Shown one piece after another: positions 10,776 to 22,347 of a DNA stretch of 64,000 bases. Numbering within the stretch: position 1 is the first letter of the stretch; each line of letters begins with the position of its first letter. A program made the position numbers and the translations under genes. Below the pieces are notes generated by a model. It was not told the DNA's origin. It saw only the letters and a program-made list of their open reading frames with translations, and made no database searches. The stretch is from Branchipolynoe longqiensis (Eukaryota > Annelida > Polychaeta > Phyllodocida > Polynoidae). The DNA is taken from the NCBI GenBank assembly GCA_030323885.1, contig JASIRB010003681.1, positions 1 through 64,000 on the forward strand, in the 5' to 3' direction.

Positions 10776-11417
10776 GGTTGGCAGACAATTAAAAAAAGAG
10801 TAGGCTACTTTGCCATATACCCAAATTTGGGGAATACTATCAGATCATCACGACCAGGGTTTTTACCAGAGTAAAAAGGTTAAAGTTCTGTATCCTTAAA
10901 TTATCTGAGGGTATGATTCTGTACCCTCAAAATTGTTGGGATAATATTTTGTAAAGGGTTTTCAAGGAGCCAGAGCCAACAAAGCCTATTCTGCATATCC
11001 TCAAATTAGTGACACATTTGTTTGATTTATATTATTAAATCCATACCCCTTGAACACTTTCCATCCATGGACAGGGAGATACACGAATAATCCTAGTTTT
11101 ACTGGTTTTTTTTTGTTTCTCTTATCGCCCAATGGAGACTGTCTCCTCAAACTGATAACCAGTACCGGATTGCCGTATAGGCTTGCCAGGCTGAAGCCTA
11201 TGGCCTCAACAGCTCTGGGGGTCCAGTCAAGGTGTATACTATTTTATGGACCGACCTTTGGGAGAGGCGTCACATGCTCACAAGTGGAATAGCCTAGGGT
11301 CTCTCTTCATCTGAATCCGGCATTGCCGATAACCCGTATCCACGCAGGTGCCAAAGACATTTTTAGCAACCCATAAGGCTTCTATTTATATGTATTATAC
11401 TTTTATTATCGAACGTC
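10776..11417. other. No gene seen
   Basis: Some partly repeated phrases (ATTCTGTACCCTCAAAATT and similar) occur, but no gene or terminal repeat is supported. Confidence 0.3.
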
Positions 11418-11545
11418 ATTTATATGCAGTTACTATTACAACTGATAATTTCATTTATGTATCAAGGAATTGTACTGTACGGCCGGAAGACCAGTGCTCT
11501 GCTGCTGAAAAGAGATACTATTCAATGAATAAAATACATACAGTA
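11418..11545. repeat. Dispersed repeat, copy 1
   Basis: It aligns over about 125 bp with 54273-54405 (TGCAGTTACTATTACAACTGAT against TGCAGATTACAATTACAGCTGAT-type, CAAGGAATT, GGAAGACCAG, ATTCAATG blocks). Nature unknown; in both places it lies next to MITE family 1. Confidence 0.5.
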
Positions 11546-11631
11546 AAACAAAAGATTAAAATTTGTGAAAAGGCTGCCCTGAGATATCTCCACTAGGTGG
11601 CGTTTTCTTTCACTTGCAACATTAAAGTGTC

Positions 11632-12185
11632 TAATCCAATAGTTTTGTGTTGTTGCCATTTTTCTTTGATACGTATATAACGTTGGTCATTATAATCTAC
11701 CATACTTTAAGTTTAAAGTTGCATAGGTCAAAGTTACTTTTATTTTAAATGGTAAACTTTTGAGATATTTTGAGTGCAAACATGGAAAATTAGTTTTGGC
11801 AAGCTTGCCAAAACTCTGACACCATAGACTTCTGCAGTAACAGGTTCTGTTAAATTGACTCAGTATTGCCTTCTATGCAGAAACAAATGCTTAATAAGTG
11901 CATCAGTATCTAAGTTAAATATGTCAAATCAAATCTAGATAATTGGTTTGGTTTTGAAAATTTGATATGTCATTGGACTATGCAGCTTTAAAGTAACTTT
12001 GATAATAAATGGCTATTTAAAAAAGAAATATGTTAATAGATATTTGAAGCGGAAAGATGTCAGATTTATTTGGGCATGCAAGTCAAAGTATTGGACACCA
12101 CATACTTCAATAGTGACATGTTCTATTAAATTCACTCATTGATAAGCTATGTTATTTGTTAACAAATGTGCAGCTTTAACTTAAG
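11632..12185. mobile_element. MITE family 1, two adjacent copies
   Basis: A full copy spans 11632-11991, from TTAAAGTGTCTAATCC to GGACTATGCAGCTTTAA, with an extra terminal-like TTAAAGTTGCATAG at about 11711. It is followed immediately by a second, shorter diverged copy ending near 12185 (GTGCAGCTTTAAC). Confidence 0.65.
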
Positions 12186-12320
12186 TCAACAGGTGCTGCA
12201 TTTATCAAATGCAAATTTATGATGATTTTAATTTAAATATGTTCATTAGCATAATCTCAATTAATGGTTTGATCAAATATTGATAGTGCGAGCCATTGAG
12301 TTGTGGACTGGGTAGTAGCT

Positions 12321-13302
12321 CAGGGCCTGTATGCACCAATCGGGGCTAGGGCCTTAACCGCGCTAAGGTATCCCCGCTGGGCTAAATTTCAAAAGTTGGT
12401 ATGCACCAATCGGAGTTAGGGCTAGCCGCCGACCGTAGCCTCGGCTAAGCTACCCTGATTTCAAGTCAGGTTTAACTACTAGCCGGTGCGGTTAGTGTGC
12501 GTGTGTGGGTCTCAATCTATTCAATGCGATCATATTTAACAGAATTACATACGCAAATCGTGAAATTTCATTAAATTAACCCTAAAATCGAAGCGAGATT
12601 AACGTTGATGCCGTAACGGCGGCGATATTAATATTTTCGAATCGACGAGTGTAAAGTAAACAAACCGCCGCCGCCGCAGCGACGTCGATATCCATACTGT
12701 ACAACGTCAAATAAAAATGGCCGTTGCCATCGCCGACGAATCGGCGGCAATATATTACGCCCAAATCTATTAAATTCTGTCATATTTAACAGAATTACAT
12801 ACGCAATAAGTGAAATCTTATCAATTTAACCCTAAATTCGAACCGATATTAAGGCCATCGCCGAATTGGCACCGTTATTCCTATTGTCGACTGGAGGGAA
12901 TTCCCAAATCGCTTTCCATACTCACATACTGGCGGGGGCGGCGGTTTGTTTACTGTAAGATCGTCGATTCGAAAATATAACTATTAATATCGCCCCCAAT
13001 GCGGCGGTAGCCTTAATAACGCTTCGAATTTAGGGTTAAATTGATAAAATTTCACTTAGTGCGTATGTAATTCTGTTAAATATGATCGCATTCAATAGAT
13101 TTGAGCCTAATATATGGGTACAAACACAGAGGGAATTCCCAAATCTATAAATAAACTCACGGTTAGCTATTCGCAGCGGCTAAAACATTGGTGCATACCG
13201 ATTCACATATTTCTCAAAGCCCCCGCTACCCTGAGGTAGCTATCCGCGGCTAGTGCCTTAACTCCGGCTAAGCCTAACCCCGATTCGTGCATACGGCCCC
13301 TG
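12321..13302. mobile_element. Long foldback element (family 8), copy 1
   Basis: The outer termini CAGGGCCTGTATGCACCAATC and GTGCATACGGCCCCTG are inverted. Inside, two arms of nearly 200 bp are inverted copies: TTAACAGAATTACATACGCAA ... AAACCGCCGCCGCC against GGCGGCGGTTT ... GCGTATGTAATTCTGTTAA. A CpG-rich centre contrasts with AT-rich outer arms. There is no coding capacity. The second copy is at 24816-25577. Confidence 0.7.
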
Positions 13303-13939
13303 GCAGAGGTCCACAAACACGCGAGAGTGTCACTGGTATTCAGTGTGTTGCGATTGTCTTTATATTCATATAATGCATTATACAGCACATATATGCAAAC
13401 ATACAATTATATGATGTGAAACGCCAATAGCCGCTGCTTGTCATTTGTTTACAAACAACATAAATTACTAATTCAACGGGAATTAAAATTAATAGGTTTA
13501 CAGTAAAAGTTAATTAAATTAAAAAGCAGAATTGTCATTTCTATTAAACATTCCGAGAATGAATAGGCAGTGAAAAATGAAGCTCACCGAATCCAAAAGA
13601 TTCAATTAGCCTTGCTACTTGTCCATTTCTTGGCTCCTTTGTGTTCAACATATCCGTTATTAATAGTATTCCACGTGTGTTTGGCCTGCCTACCAATGTA
13701 CGTTGTACCTGTGATGTATCCTCACTTCAATGAACGACGGACGCGTGTATGCTCTGTGGCCGTGTAGGGGTTTGTTGAGTTGCACCATTGGGGAATCCCT
13801 TATCCTTGATAGGGAGAAGGATTCCCTCATAGGTTATTAATAGATGACCCCGGGAGCAGTCAAGCTTGCTCACCATATACCGACATTCAAGGTCCATGTG
13901 GCCTGTGGCCCATCATACAGATTGCTTGATTGTTATATA
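13303..13939. other. No gene seen
   Basis: A 65-codon open frame (13570-13767) has a hydrophobic start but no conserved features. I do not call it. Confidence 0.3.
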
Positions 13940-14319
13940 CAGTAAAACCTCTCTATACCGACCCCTCCATATATCGACCACTCCCTATATCGATCGCTTT
14001 ATTTGGGTCCAAAAAATACCATTGTAAGGATATTCTAACTCTCTAAACCGACCAACTCCCTACCTAGTAATATCATTTAGAATGTTATTTAGCTTGACCA
14101 GAAAATATATGATTGTGAGTTTACAAAATTCATGAGTGTTCATTGACAAAAAATTGATATTATGCTTTTACATGTAAAAGCGATGGTTTTAACAAAAACA
14201 AACATTTCTCGCCGTGAATATGGCCTATGCTGCCGACACGGCGTAAAGCAACCACCAATCAATCAATCAAACCATTTAAAGTCGGTCCCATGGTCGCTCG
14301 ATTTAGAGAGGTTTTACTG
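13940..14319. mobile_element. Pogo/mariner-like MITE (CAGTAAAACCTCTCTA termini), TA target
   Basis: CAGTAAAACCTCTCTATACC at the left is inverted at the right (TAGAGAGGTTTTACTG), with TA on both sides. A SINE tail remnant (GTAAAGCAACCACC-AATC repeats) lies inside at about 14240-14272. A shorter copy is at 18576-18736. Confidence 0.75.
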
Positions 14320-14367
14320 TATATATTATATATGGATAGTGATAAGCCCCTTATCTGCAGTGCATAG

Positions 14368-14419
14368 TGCCCCCCCCCCCTCTGTTGGTGGGGAGGGGGG
14401 GGGGGGGGGGGGGGGGGTT
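14368..14419. repeat. Poly-C / poly-G tract
   Basis: A C-run of about 13 is followed by a short spacer and a G-run of more than 20, able to pair with each other. The open frames across it are simple-sequence artefacts. Confidence 0.8.
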
Positions 14420-14559
14420 CCCAGCATCCTCTGCGCTCCCCCCCTCCTGCGCGGGGTGGGCCGCACACTCCACACGTTCGGAAATAGTCCGAACGTTTTC
14501 ATTTTATGTTTATGCCATATTTTTTTAGATAGATATATTATTAGGTTGACAATCATAAC

Positions 14560-15396
14560 CTAGTTTACTTTAGGTTGAAGTAACTTTTCCCTTAAATGGC
14601 CAATTTTGGAGATATATGAACAAAACATGGAAATGCTGGACACCATAGGCTCACCAATGACAGGTTCTATTCAATTGACTTAGCGTTCCTTATAGCCCTG
14701 TCACACTACGATGCTTCTCTCCAACGCACGTCGACGTGTGTGATTTTTTTAGGAAACGTCGGGAAATGTCGGGAAACCTTAGGGGGACGTTATGCGAACG
14801 TCAGTACACGTCGGTACACTATCCTGGACGTTGACAGTCGCTGGAGGTTGTCGGCGAGCGTAGCAGGTGTTTTTAGCATGTCAAAAAAGTGCAAGGACCG
14901 ACAACGCGCATCAACGCGTGGGTGCCAATATTATGGCAACGTCAGAAGCATGTCGACAGCGCTGGAAGATCGTTATGCAAACGATAGGTAGACACCGCAC
15001 ATGCATGAGGGTCGTTCCCACACATTGCGTCAAATGGTTGCTTTGTTGTTTTATGCCATAGCTACATCTAAGGTCATATGATGCCGTCGCGGCAAACTTT
15101 TTTTTTTTTTTTTTTCCAACACACGTCGACACACGTTGGCCGCACGCTAATAACACGCTAGTGACACGCTGCGCCAACATACAATTTCCCCATATTTCCC
15201 CTACAAGTTTAACGTTTCTCGACGCTTTAATTTTATTTTCAACACTGACGGGTCGCCAGTGAGAAACGTCATAGTGTTACAGGGCCATTAGGCACATCAA
15301 TATATGCTTATTCAGTGCACCGGTATCTAATTCGGATATCTAAGGCATTTTGTTTCAGAAAATTCGATTTTTTTTCCATCGCATTATCCAACTTTA
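14560..15396. mobile_element. MITE family 1 copy split by an ACGT-rich MITE
   Basis: Left-half blocks (GAAGTAACTTTTCCC, AAATGGCCA, CAGGTTCTATTCAATTGAC) occur at 14560-14692. Right-half blocks (TCAGTGCACCGGTATCTAA, CCATCGCATTATCCAACTTTAA) occur at 15288-15396. The TTA-flanked element 14693-15287 lies between them. Confidence 0.6.
14693..15287. mobile_element. ACGT-rich MITE, TTA-flanked copy
   Basis: TAGCCCTGTCACACTACGATG at the left and CGTCATAGTGTTACAGGGCCA at the right are inverted. TTA flanks both ends (14690-14692, 15288-15290). It carries a T-run at 15100-15114. It interrupts a MITE family 1 copy, so it inserted later. Confidence 0.75.
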
Positions 15397-15675
15397 ACCC
15401 TCTCTACCCACATACACACAATACAAATGTAAATGTGTATTCTGTGCTACAGTCAGCTGATTCTGGAGGAAGGATTGCAGACAGGACAGTACATAATACA
15501 GCCTTTGATGAACCAGTTGTGGACCCTACTGGTTGGAATGGAAAATAGCCCAAAGTGCAAATGTGTCCACTAAGCAGAATCAATCGGATGATCCAAACCT
15601 TCACATGTGTACACTCTACCACCTGAGCTACGTCCCGCTCCTTTCAATAAATAAAATATCACTCCCTGATTGGTT
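15397..15675. other. No gene seen
   Basis: About 280 bp with short open frames that have no recognisable features. Confidence 0.3.
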
Positions 15676-16003
15676 GGTTAGTTGGTTGTTGAAGTTTTAC
15701 GTCCTGGCAACATCTAAGGTCATATCAGGATAGATACCGACTTGTGACAGTATGCACTCATGGCAACTTTATAGTGCTGACCCACTGGAAAATCAGGCTG
15801 CCATGACCCGACTTCCACTCAGTCACATTATCCTGACACTGAGCAAACCAGACCTTGCCATACCCTATTAATGCAGAGCGCCAGGCTAGGAAGCGACACA
15901 TATCAATTTGATAAGTCATTAGTTTGACTCGACCGGGAACCAAACTCCTGATCTCCCGCGCGCGAGGCCCACGCTTTACCGATTCAGCTAGCCCGCCCGG
16001 TTC
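15676..16003 (-). mobile_element. tRNA-derived SINE (family A), minus strand
   Basis: The 3' block (AACATCTAAGGTCATATCAGG) is at the left with a GTTGGTTGTTG tail. The body includes GTCACATTATCCTGACACTGA. A tRNA-like head lies at 15940-16003 with a mutated B box. CA-repeats follow it to about 16070. Confidence 0.75.
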
Positions 16004-16645
16004 GCTTTGAGACCCTCCCTCACTCACACACACACCCCAACCGCGCGCGAGCACACACACACACACACCTTACCTGAATAGCTCCAGGAATGAACAGTTT
16101 CACGATTTCTGCGATTTTCGGATTTAAAAACTAACCGGGAAACACACTCATTGGCTTAGCATTGCCAGAGAATTGCAGACAATCTACTGGAAGTCAGATA
16201 TTCACTTTAATTCTTTTATAATTTAATTTTGTTAGTCAGTGCCGAGTTTTCATCACCTCATGCACAGTTCTGTCGGCTTTCAACAGACTCAACCGGAATC
16301 CCTATTAAAAATGATGACTTAGAAATGTGAACAACTAGTTGTGTTGTTTAAACAAAATCGCTATGCAATGTTTATCGAAACATTCCACCGTCACCGTCAC
16401 CCCAATGTCACATTCAACACGACTTTCTGAACGCTCACCGTGACTTCATTTAGGCACGCCCCTAAACCATTACAAGTTCGGCTATGTATCGGTATCACTT
16501 ATCAGGAACAGGGCATATCTAGGCATTGATATAAGCTATGACCTCATTTGACTGCGCTGTGTACACACACCACTGGTACTAATCCTGCAGGCGGAGGCCT
16601 ACTGCAACTACACTGCAGTTAATCGCCACTCGTGGACATTATACC

Positions 16646-16824
16646 TCAGTCACACTGCAGCTTGCGACCACTTTGCGACCACCTTACACCAAAGAACCCA
16701 CACTCACCAGTGACTCCCAGACATTGGCAACCATTGTTTTGGTAGCAAGGACGTCACTGGTGAGTGTGGGTACTTTGGTCTAAGGTGGTCGCAAAGTGGT
16801 TGCAATCTGTAGTGTGACTGGGAT
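16646..16824. mobile_element. Compact foldback MITE with 6-8-bp target duplication
   Basis: Two arms of about 75-80 bp are nearly perfect inverses (CAGTCACACTGCAGCTTGCG-type against CGCAAAGTGGTTGCAATCTG-type). ATTATACC lies outside both ends (16638-16645, 16825-16832). A half-copy of the same terminus starts again at 16831. Confidence 0.7.
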
Positions 16825-16867
16825 ATTATACCCCAGTCACACTACAGATTGAATCTAGCCAGGAACT

Positions 16868-17214
16868 GGTTGTTTGTTTATTTGAGTTTTACATCCCGGT
16901 AATATCAAGGTTATATCAGGATGGGTACCGACTTGTGACAGTGCGCACTCATGGCGACTTCATAGTGCTGCCCCAATGGGAGACCAGGCCACCAGCACCA
17001 GGACCTGATATCCCACTCAGTCACATTATCCTGACACTGAACCAACCAGTCCTTGCCCTATCCTAATAATGCAGAGCGCCTGGCTAGAAAGCGACAAGTG
17101 TCAATTTTTAAGTCATTGGTTTGACTTGACATGGGTTCGAACCCATGGGTTCAAATTCCACGATCTACCAAAATGGGGGAGGGGCGGTCAACTCATTTGG
17201 TCATCGCGTCTTGT
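16868..17214 (-). mobile_element. tRNA-derived SINE (family A), minus strand
   Basis: It has the full order of tail (TTGTTTGTTTATTTGAG), 3' block, body and tRNA-like head. The B box GGGTTCGAACCCA is near 17132-17144. The A-box region is at 17195-17210. Confidence 0.75.
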
Positions 17215-17852
17215 CAGCCAGGAATTTGAGAGCTAAGCTGGTCTCCTCCAGGCACCTTCCACGCGAGCAGCGTGTGGTGTTTGCACACCTGTGATAATCT
17301 CGAGGTTGTGTGAGCTAAAGAGCAGGGCCGTAGCTAGGAATATTGGCTTAGGATTGCGCAGATAATCTCTTGGAACGGACGCGTGCTGAAGACCAGATCC
17401 ACTAGCAGGTTTCTCCCAAGGAAATTTTGAAATCAAAAGGCTCTGAAATGCCATTTCTCGCCATTTCAAACGTCAATATAAATAAACAGTGAATTGTCAC
17501 ATTTTTGTGTTTAAACTGAACCTGAAGTTTTTGAGAGGGTGCGAGTGGTTTTTGAGGGTTTCTTTTGGGGTTTTGTTGTTTGGGGGGGCTACCTCCAGAT
17601 TTCCTTCCGCTAGATACGGCCCTAAAGAGACTCCCTAAATAGCTGAAGGCATATTGATTTCTGGTTCTACTCGGTTCCTAATATGTAATAAGGGATCTCT
17701 GCGAATTACATATATAGAGTGAATTTGTAGTAACACTAACAGGCGCCCACGTACCGAGGTTAATGGTTTTAGTGCAGTGAATCTTTGACGTCAAAGATTT
17801 TCGCAATGCCAGTCAGACACCAACAAATCATTGTGGATTCAGCAGGTCTGCC
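17215..17852. other. No gene seen
   Basis: A 78-codon minus-strand open frame (17233-17469) shows nothing recognisable. Confidence 0.3.
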
Positions 17853-18270
17853 TAGATAACAGATTCACCCGGTACTTGTAGTACACGGGTGAAGACCAGC
17901 CTTATATAAAAACGGTCGAAAAATCGGGCTAATGAAACGAGTCTTTATGAGAGCCTAACTTCACAATCTAAGAGGCAACATTTATTCTTTGTATATGTCT
18001 TCATGTTTACCCGCTACTTTTGAGTTGCAAAATATAATAAAACATATACTTTAATGCAATTTAAAAGTGAAATTGATGGCGTTCTCTGGCCGCCATCTTG
18101 TCTGTTTGCATTCTCTCCCATTTCACCAACTCTGTGCTGATATAAGTAACCATTTGACACTGGTGCCAGCCATTCTACTTCTTATTCCATACTAAAGCTA
18201 TTTTCGTCCGTATTTAGACTACGTTGTCTTTCACCCCTGTACTGGAAGAATGGAGTGAATCTTTTATCTA
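17853..18270. mobile_element. Mutator-like MITE, intact copy
   Basis: Left TAGATAACAGATTCACCCGG and right AGTGAATCTTTTATCTA are inverted termini. It is the inverse of the copy at 20117-22377 along nearly its whole length (for example the GGCCGCCATCTTGTCT block). The 418-bp length agrees with that copy once its LINE is removed. Confidence 0.7.
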
Positions 18271-18575
18271 GTCTATACCCAGTGATAATTGCCACTTTCA
18301 GATGGTATCTTGTGGCCAGAAGACAGGCATGTTTAACAATGTGAAAAGTGGGGTGGCCATTATGTTCAAAGTGGAGTAGCAAGAGTGTTAAATGTGGGTT
18401 GGCCGTCATGTTCTAACTGTGGTTGTCACAGAGTTAAAAGTGGAGTGGCCACAGTGTTAAAAGTGGGGTTGTCACAGAGTTAAAGTGGGGTGGCCATATT
18501 ATTAAAAATGGGGTGGCCACAGTATTAAAGGTGTTGGTGGCACAGTGTTAAAAGTGGGGTTGTCACAGAGTTTTA

Positions 18576-18736
18576 CAGTAAAACCTCTCTAAATCGACCG
18601 ACTTTGGGACCGACTTTAAGTGGTCCATTAAGGCAGGTGATCGGTTTAGGGAGTTAGAATATGGTTACAATGGTATGGCTGGGACCCTACTATAGCGATC
18701 GATATATGGGAGTGGTCGGTTAGGGAGGTTTTACTG
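18576..18736. mobile_element. Pogo/mariner-like MITE, 161 bp
   Basis: CAGTAAAACCTCTCTAAATC is inverted at the right end (AGGGAGGTTTTACTG), with flanking TA. It sits within the minisatellite. Confidence 0.8.
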
Positions 18737-18962
18737 TAGTTGGGTGGCCATATTATTAAAAGTGTGGTGGCGACAGTGTCGAAAGTGGGGTGTTGCAGTG
18801 TTAAAAGTGGAATGGCTGCAATTTTAAAACAAAGTCGTGGCTACAGTATTAAAAGTGGGCAAGGTTAAAAGGAGAGTGGCCACTGTGTTAAGTGTGGGGT
18901 GACCACTATGTTAAAGGTGGGTTGGCCACTGTGTTCAAAGTGGGGTGGCTACTGTATTCAAA

Positions 18963-19272
18963 GTTGTTGTTGTTGAAGATGTATACTGCCTATCATGGAT
19001 AAGCCTGAATAGGCTTGTTTTCACCATTAGACAGTTTGTCGATAGAAAGCCCGAGCCTACACTTTTACCAACCCAAGGGATTTCTAACCTCCCACACCAC
19101 ATAGACATCGTATGAGAGCAACTGGCCTTTGATGAGGCTGTAAGTTATACACAGCGGTGGAAATCCAAATTGGCAGAGGTGGGGGCGCAGGGAATCGAAC
19201 CACTGACCTTCAGATTAGGAGTCCGACCTAGAAAAAAGTCAGACACTCTAACCACTCCACCACAGAGAACAC
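18963..19272 (-). mobile_element. tRNA-Arg-like SINE (family B)
   Basis: On the minus strand the head reads GTGGTGGAGTGGTTAGAG (A-box region), with an anticodon-arm-like GGACTCCTAATC and a B box GGTTCGATTCC near 19192-19203. The tail is a CAACAACAAC run (18964-18976). It differs from SINE family A. Confidence 0.6.
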
Positions 19273-19660
19273 TCCACCAAAGTGGGTTGGCTACAGTGTT
19301 AAAAGTGGAGTAGCAACAGTGTTAAAAGTGGGGTGTCACAGGGTTAAAGTCGGGCGGCAACACTGTTAAAAATGGGGTGTCCCAAATGTTTAACCTGAGG
19401 TTGTCACAGAGTTAAAAGTGGGGTGTCCACAGTGTTAAAAATGGGGTGGCCAGTGTTAAAAGTGGGGTTGTCACCTAGTTAAAAGAGGGGTGGCCACATT
19501 ATTAAAAGTGTGGTTGGGGTACAGTGTTAAAGCTGGGGTGTCCCCAGTGTTAAAAGTGGGGTATCCCAAGTGTTAAAAGTGAGGTTGTCACAAAGTCAAA
19601 AGTGAGGTGGCCACATTATTAAAAGCAGGGAGACTACAGTGTTAAAAGTGGGGAGGCTCT

Positions 19661-20107
19661 TGGCTTATTGAAGGCCAGTGGTGCAATACTTGTGGTTATA
19701 GTTTAATCTCAAAAGGAAGAACATTCCACACAACAGGCCCTGTAACTATAGGTCCCACTGCACAACTAGTTCGATTCATATAATTCGCCTTGTCTAAATC
19801 GGTCTAAACTTTTCCTGTGTGAACACGGCTTTTGGTCCTGCAAGTATCCAATCAGTTCATCTCCGGTAAAAGTGTTATGGAAAGTCTAGATTCTTGGAGA
19901 ACAGTCATTGACTGCTGACATAATGACGGTGTTTGTCTCTCAATAGTGTGAATCCGCAAGCTCTTATGTGTAATACTTGGGGCGGTCCACCGCCCCCATC
20001 CCCCACCCCACCCACCCTCCTTCCACCGCCCCCTCTATTTACACCCAAAGCATACGTGACAAAACTGAGGGCTGACTGGGTACATCACCCATTTTTGTAT
20101 ATGGCAG
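19661..20107. other. No gene seen; MITE end remnant
   Basis: A terminal fragment of the GTGTTCACAC MITE lies at 19770-19832. A C-rich Pro-coding stretch at 19985-20040 is low-complexity. Confidence 0.4.
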
Positions 20108-20503
20108 GTTGTGAGGTAGATAAAAGATTCACCCAGTACTTGTAGTACACGGGTGAAAGACAACGTAGTCTAAATACGGGCGAAAATAGTGTTAGTATGG
20201 AACAAAAAGTAGAATGCCTGCCTCCAGTGTCAAATGGTTACTTATATTGGCACAGACTTGGTGAAATGGGAGAGAATGCAAAAAGACAAGATGGCGGCCA
20301 TAGAACGCCATCGATTTCACTTTTAAATTGCATTAAACTAGATATTCTATTATATTTTTCAACTCAAAGGTAGTGGGATATCAATAAGACATATGTAAAG
20401 AATAATTGTTGCTTCTTAGATTGTGAAATTAGGCTCTCAATTCATTAACCTGCTTTTTCGACCATTTTTATATGAGGCTGGTTTTCACCCGTGAACTGCG
20501 AGT

Positions 20504-22347
20504 GGTGCCAGGGGTATGCAGGTATAGGTATAGCAATACCTCAGGGAGTTTGACACCCCTGCCTTGCAGAATTCTAAACCACTGCCTTGTGGTACAGGTC
20601 CTTGACAGAACCGAAGGCTAAGGGAGCAAACCCTAAACCGAAAACCATGTCACTGTGGCAGCATTAAGGGCGGTTGATGTATGGAACTCCCAACATCTCC
20701 CGACCAGCCACTGCAGGGACAAATAGTTTTGCGCCTGTCTTGACATGTTCTTGCCGGTGTGAAACCTCTATTTGCTCCCCGAGAGAGTGCCGCTGGTAAC
20801 TTGCAAAAGCCAGCAGCACTTCAACACTTTTGCAGGCAGCTTTCATGAAATGTACAGACGGCACCAACTAATCACCAATGCCTGGGAGGAGGGTTCTGTA
20901 CCCCAAGCATGGAAGGATGCCAGCATTGTAACCATCTACAAGAAAGGTGATCGAACAGACTGTGGGAACTATAGAGGAATCTCTCTTCTTTCCATAGCAG
21001 GGAAGATCTTCGCCAGGATCCTACTCAACAGACTATCTATTCACATAACACCTGGTGTAGTTCCGGAGTCACAGTGTGGCTTCAGAGGTAACCAGAGCAC
21101 TGTGGATATGATATTTTGTCTCCGACAGCTACAAGAAAAGTGCATTGAGCAGGACCGACCACTGTACATGGTATTTGTCGATTTCACTAAGGCATTTGAT
21201 ACAGTCGGGAGGACCGGGCTATGGCAGCTACTGAGGAAGTACGGATGCCCAGAGAAGTTCACAACTATGATCGAGGCTCTACATACAGGAATGATGGCGA
21301 ACGTTAGTGCTGGAGGGGAAGTCTCGGAATCGTTCGGGGTTACCAATGGGGTCAAGCAAGGTTGTGTACTGGCCCCCACGCTCTTCTCCATCTTCCTATC
21401 AGCAATGCTAGACGAGGCTTTCCGAGACATGGGGGATGGCATCTATATACAGTCCAGACAGAGCGCTGACCTATTCAATGTCGCACACTTCAGAGCGAAG
21501 ACCAAGACTACTCAGATACTGGTGAGAGAGCTACTATTCGCAGATGACAGTGCACTGGTTGCCCACTCTGCTGAAGAGACCCAGAAAATAGTGGACGCTT
21601 TCTCCGATGCATCAAAGAAGTTTGGCCTGAAAATTAACATCAAGAAGACGGAGGTGCTGTACCAACCCAACTCTACAAGAACCCGAGAGGAGGAGATCAT
21701 GGTTGACGGAAACAAGCTGAACTCTGTTCCGGAATTCACCTATCTCGGAAGCACTATATCAAGTGATGGACGCATTGATGCTGAGATACAGAGGAGGATG
21801 GCCAAGGCTAGCGCATCTTTCGGCTGACTACGCCAGAGACTCTGGAACAACCACCATGTGTCCATTCGGGTCAAAGGTAAGATCTACCGCGCAATCGTGC
21901 TATCCACCCTACTATACGGAGCCGAGGCCTGGACAGTGTACAGACAGCAGGTGAAAAAGCTGCATGCCTTCATGATGCGACATCTGCGTTCAATCATGAG
22001 GCTAACCTGGAAGGACAAAGTGACGAATAAGGAAATACTCGAACGGATGGGGCTGCCCTCTATGGAAGATCTTCTGATCAAAAAGAATCTCCGGTGGACT
22101 GGACACCTCATGAGGATGTCATCAGACAGGCTACCAAAGCAGATCCTCTATTCTCAACTGTCTTCTGGCTACAGAAAGAGAGGGCGCCCCCGTCTCCGGT
22201 TCAAAGATACCATCAAGAGAAACCTGAAGCTGAGAGACATTAAGACCGACTCAGGGACACAACTCTCACAGCAGAGAGCTAAATGGAGAGCGGCAGTCAA
22301 GTAATGAAAGCAGTCTTTGTCGCATCGCGACCGACAGCATGATGATG
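20504..22347 (+). mobile_element. Truncated non-LTR retrotransposon (LINE)
   Basis: The element is flanked by the 9-bp duplication ACTGCGAGT (20495-20503, 22348-22356). About 310 bp of 5' sequence is joined directly to the reverse transcriptase region, with no endonuclease domain, which suggests an internal deletion. The 3' end is a short ATGATGATG repeat, as in RTE-type elements. Part of the 5' region (about 20565-20812) recurs alone at 57166-57405. Confidence 0.8.
20772..22304 (+). pseudogene. LINE reverse transcriptase, one nonsense codon
   Basis: This encodes the RT of a non-LTR retrotransposon, which copies element RNA at a nicked target. Visible motifs, in order, are YKKGDRTDCGNYRGISLL, the motif A core FVDFTKAFDTV, the motif B core GVKQGCVLAPTLF, the FADD catalytic motif at about 21536-21550, and the C-terminal LYGAEAW and LRWTGHLMRM blocks usual after the RT. 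The frame is open except for a TGA at 21825-21827, where the family normally has Arg: a CGA-to-TGA change typical of CpG decay. The same frame continues to 22304. The apparent ATG at 20772 lies in the 5' module, and true RT homology starts near 20850. The endonuclease is absent, so this copy cannot move by itself. RTE-like assignment is tentative. Confidence 0.85.

Larger units (their letters stand above)
18330..19660. repeat. Minisatellite, about 23-26-bp GTTAAAAGTGGGGTGGCCACA units
   Basis: Dozens of degenerate copies of AGTGTTAAAAGTGGGGTGGCC occur, alternating with GTTGTCACAGA variants. The array is interrupted by a pogo-like MITE (18576-18736) and a tRNA-Arg-like SINE (18963-19272). Confidence 0.85.
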
